A stretch of 12,319 bases of DNA. It comes from Clostridia bacterium (GTDB lineage: Bacteria > Bacillota > Clostridia > Christensenellales > CAG-138). The first letter of the stretch is position 1, and every line of letters begins with the position of its first letter. The DNA lies in assembly GCA_016296415.1 (NCBI GenBank), contig JAEDJH010000047.1, positions 1-12,319 of the forward strand, read 5' to 3'. Of this stretch, positions 12,237-12,319 are shown piece after piece. The translations under genes were made by a program, and so were the position numbers. The notes beneath the pieces were generated by a model. The model was not told where the DNA came from, did not search any database, and worked only from the letters and a program-made list of their open reading frames with translations.

Positions 12237-12319
12237 GCGAATGTGGTGGAACGGCATACACAACGGACTTAAAATCCGTCGGCGAAAGCTTGGGGGTTCA
12301 AATCCCCCCATTCGCACCA
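12237..12319 (+). tRNA. tRNA-Leu (anticodon UAA)
   Basis: 83 nt with CCA encoded at 12317-12319. Acceptor arms GCGAATG (12237-12243) and CATTCGC (12309-12315) pair fully, with A as discriminator. The anticodon stem ACGGA/TCCGT (12263-12267, 12275-12279) encloses CTTAAAA, so the anticodon is TAA at 12270-12272, reading UUA and UUG. A long variable arm (about 12280-12291) is typical of class II tRNAs. The T arm is GGGGG-TTCAAAT-CCCCC (12292-12308). The window ends at the last base of the gene, so any following tRNAs are out of view. Confidence 0.96.

Noticed and set aside
12126..12317. Minus-strand ORF of 63 codons at the window end
   Set aside because: It runs through the complement of the tRNA-Leu gene and is a common false call.

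Overview
The window looks like a chromosomal segment from a Gram-positive bacterium of the Bacillota, most likely an uncultured or little-studied member of the class Clostridia. The evidence is the infC-rpmI-rplT operon with an L20-type leader, a PepV-type M20 dipeptidase, a YitT/DUF2179 membrane protein, strong GGAGG ribosome binding sites, consensus sigma-A type promoters with 17-bp spacers, and an ftsA-ftsZ pair. All supported genes lie on the + strand. The species cannot be named from sequence alone.

Region 1 (1-1630) is accessory and visibly AT-richer in its coding parts. It opens with an array of small hairpins separated by TGATG on the left and by the inverted CATCA on the right. Two single-gene units follow, each with its own terminator-like hairpin: a hexapeptide-repeat acyltransferase of the serine acetyltransferase type, and a small P-loop kinase. 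Both have the same 12-nt sequence just before the ribosome binding site and a TTGC-loop hairpin further upstream.

Region 2 (1640-3980) holds a divergent MurF-like Mur ligase and a small nucleotidyltransferase, each with its own promoter-like sequence.

Region 3 (4040-6684) is the division operon ftsA-ftsZ, with a good promoter and a strong terminator. The terminator tail overlaps the -35 box of the next operon, uppP-yitT-pepV (6683-9955). UppP recycles the lipid carrier for cell-wall synthesis, so Mur ligase, FtsA/FtsZ and UppP form a loose cell-envelope neighbourhood.

Region 4 (9989-11310) is the translation operon infC-rpmI-rplT. It is read from a perfect TTGACA-17-TATAAT promoter through a structured leader ending in a terminator. 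IF-3 very probably starts at a rare AUC codon. A SpoU/TrmH-family RNA 2'-O-methyltransferase follows, and the window ends exactly at the CCA of a tRNA-Leu(UAA) that has its own consensus promoter and almost no 5' leader.

Most of the window is ordinary core genome. The parts most worth a second look are the hairpin array with its shared cassette-like leaders at 1-1045, the Mur ligase lacking the usual lysine, and the RNA-level control around infC. I see no complete undescribed multi-gene system.
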